From positions 1-5,761 of the forward strand of contig PGXR01000187.1 of the NCBI GenBank assembly GCA_002839245.1: DNA of 5,761 nucleotides, in the 5' to 3' direction. Below are positions 4,939-5,761 of this stretch, piece by piece. Position numbers and translations under genes: made by a program. The notes under the pieces are model-generated. The model was not told where the DNA came from. It searched no databases and saw nothing but the letters and a program-made list of their open reading frames with translations. The stretch is from Spirochaetae bacterium HGW-Spirochaetae-7 (GTDB lineage: Bacteria > Spirochaetota > Spirochaetia > Treponematales > UBA12059). Numbering within the stretch: the stretch's first letter is position 1; each line of letters begins with the position of its first letter.

Positions 4939-5761
4939 ATGACCGTCTATGCGTTCGAACCGGTTGGCTTCGAAGGCGAACTGGTAACCGTCGAGGTCGA
5001 TTTGCGCCGCGGCATCCCGAACGTCGACATCGTGGGTCTGCCCGACGGTGCAGTGAAAGAAGCCCGTGAGCGAATCCGGGCTGCCATCAGGAATTCCGGC
5101 TTCGAGTTTCCCCTCGAAAGGCTGTTGATAAGCCTCGCGCCGGCTGGAGTCAGGAAAGCCGGCGCATCCTTCGACCTGGCCATGGCGATCGCCGTGCTTG
5201 CCGCATCAAGGCAGATCCCGGAAATCGGATTCCCGGTACTCGTCCTCGGGGAGCTTGAGCTTTCAGGACGGGTACGGCCGGTTTCCGGCGTGTTGCCGGC
5301 AGTCGCCGCCGGCCTCAAGGCGGGTGTTCCCCGCTTCGTAGTGCCGAGACGGAACCTGCGTGAGGCGAGATCCCTCGCCGGTGACTCGGCTCTGGGGCTG
5401 GATGCCTTGATCGACGCCGTCCGCCTGACTGCCGCGCTCCGGGGTGTCGGCCCCTCTGATGAGTTCGACGAGCAGAGTGAAATCCTTGTCCATGGACCTT
5501 CTCATACGACGGTCGGTTCCGAGGATATCGCGGACATGTCCGACATCCGTGGGCAGCCGGGCTTGAGGCGGGCGATGGAGGTGGCTGCTGCCGGCGGTCA
5601 CCACATGCTTCTTTTCGGCCCTCCTGGCGTTGGCAAAAGCATGGCCGCGAGGCGGCTAGCGGGCCTGTTGCCCGACCTGGATACCGAGGATTCTATAACC
5701 GCTACCATGCTCCATTCCCTCGCCGGTTCGCTTCCCGAGCTGTCGGGCCTGATACGGCGCC
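4939..5761 (+). CDS. comM: YifB/ComM family Mg-chelatase-like AAA+ ATPase (3' end missing)
   Basis: The frame is open from the ATG at 4939 to the window edge, giving 274 complete codons of a family usually about 500 residues long. The N-terminal ChlI-like (Lon-protease-like fold) domain spans about residues 1-150, with VDIVGLPDGAVKEARERIRA around 29-48, LAPAGVRKAGASFDLAMA around 66-83 and LGELELSGRVRPVSGVLPAV further on. The AAA+ module opens with DIRGQPG (202-208) and Walker A GPPGVGKS (227-234), Lys233 being the nucleotide-binding lysine. The sequence ends in LHSLAGSLPELSGLIRR, before the expected Walker B. Known family role: ComM of naturally transformable bacteria is a hexameric helicase that promotes branch migration during integration of incoming DNA; homologues also occur widely in bacteria not known to be competent. 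Compared with E. coli-type ComM, PAD is replaced by PAG (68-70) and FDLP by FDLA (78-81). No frameshift is visible. Function in this organism is inferred from family only. Confidence 0.93.
   Translation, partial: MTVYAFEPVGFEGELVTVEVDLRRGIPNVDIVGLPDGAVKEARERIRAAIRNSGFEFPLERLLISLAPAGVRKAGASFDLAMAIAVLAASRQIPEIGFPVLVLGELELSGRVRPVSGVLPAVAAGLKAGVPRFVVPRRNLREARSLAGDSALGLDALIDAVRLTAALRGVGPSDEFDEQSEILVHGPSHTTVGSEDIADMSDIRGQPGLRRAMEVAAAGGHHMLLFGPPGVGKSMAARRLAGLLPDLDTEDSITATMLHSLAGSLPELSGLIRR

Noticed and set aside
4701..4940. Minus-strand frame of 79 codons through the repeat array giving a 17-residue periodic peptide
   Set aside because: The periodicity comes directly from the 17-bp repeat, which has no stop in any minus frame. 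No independent sign of coding was seen.

Overview
The window looks like a piece of a GC-rich (roughly 60% by eye) bacterial chromosome, most probably from a spirochaete. The main argument is the phenylalanyl-tRNA synthetase. Both subunits are of the archaeal/eukaryotic type: the alpha subunit carries the long form of motif 2, and the beta subunit is about 583 residues with no EMAP-like tRNA-binding domain and no C-terminal ferredoxin-like anticodon domain. Spirochaetes are the classic bacterial group with this form of the enzyme. A bacterial YifB/ComM gene with a strong Shine-Dalgarno sequence at the right end argues against an archaeal source. The assignment is inference from protein features, not from a database search.

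Layout, all on the + strand: (1) 1-954, 3' part of pheS (its 5' end lies left of the window); (2) 951-2702, complete pheT; (3) 2692-4512, complete AMP-forming acyl-CoA synthetase of the long-chain type; (4) 4509-4808, a 99-residue protein with three predicted membrane spans and no recognised family; (5) 4807-4901, five complete copies plus a partial copy of a 17-bp tandem repeat that begins inside the stop codon of gene 4; (6) 4939-5761, 5' part of a yifB/comM-type AAA+ ATPase gene, cut by the window edge just after Walker A.

Genes 1-4 are joined by overlapping stop and start signals (4, 11 and 4 nt), so they are very probably one translationally coupled operon. PheS and PheT form the alpha2-beta2 enzyme that charges tRNA-Phe. 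The acyl-CoA synthetase and the small membrane protein have no obvious link to tRNA charging but may work together at the membrane in fatty-acid activation. The yifB/comM gene is separated by the repeat array and has its own strong ribosome binding site. No promoter or U-tract terminator was found; the operon promoter must lie to the left of the window.

I see no clearly new multi-gene system. The points most worth a second look are the 17-bp array seeded on a stop codon, apparent substitutions in the phenylalanine-binding motif of PheS and in the editing domain of PheT, the heavy use of the ATA codon in a GC-rich genome, and the unassigned membrane protein inside a housekeeping operon.
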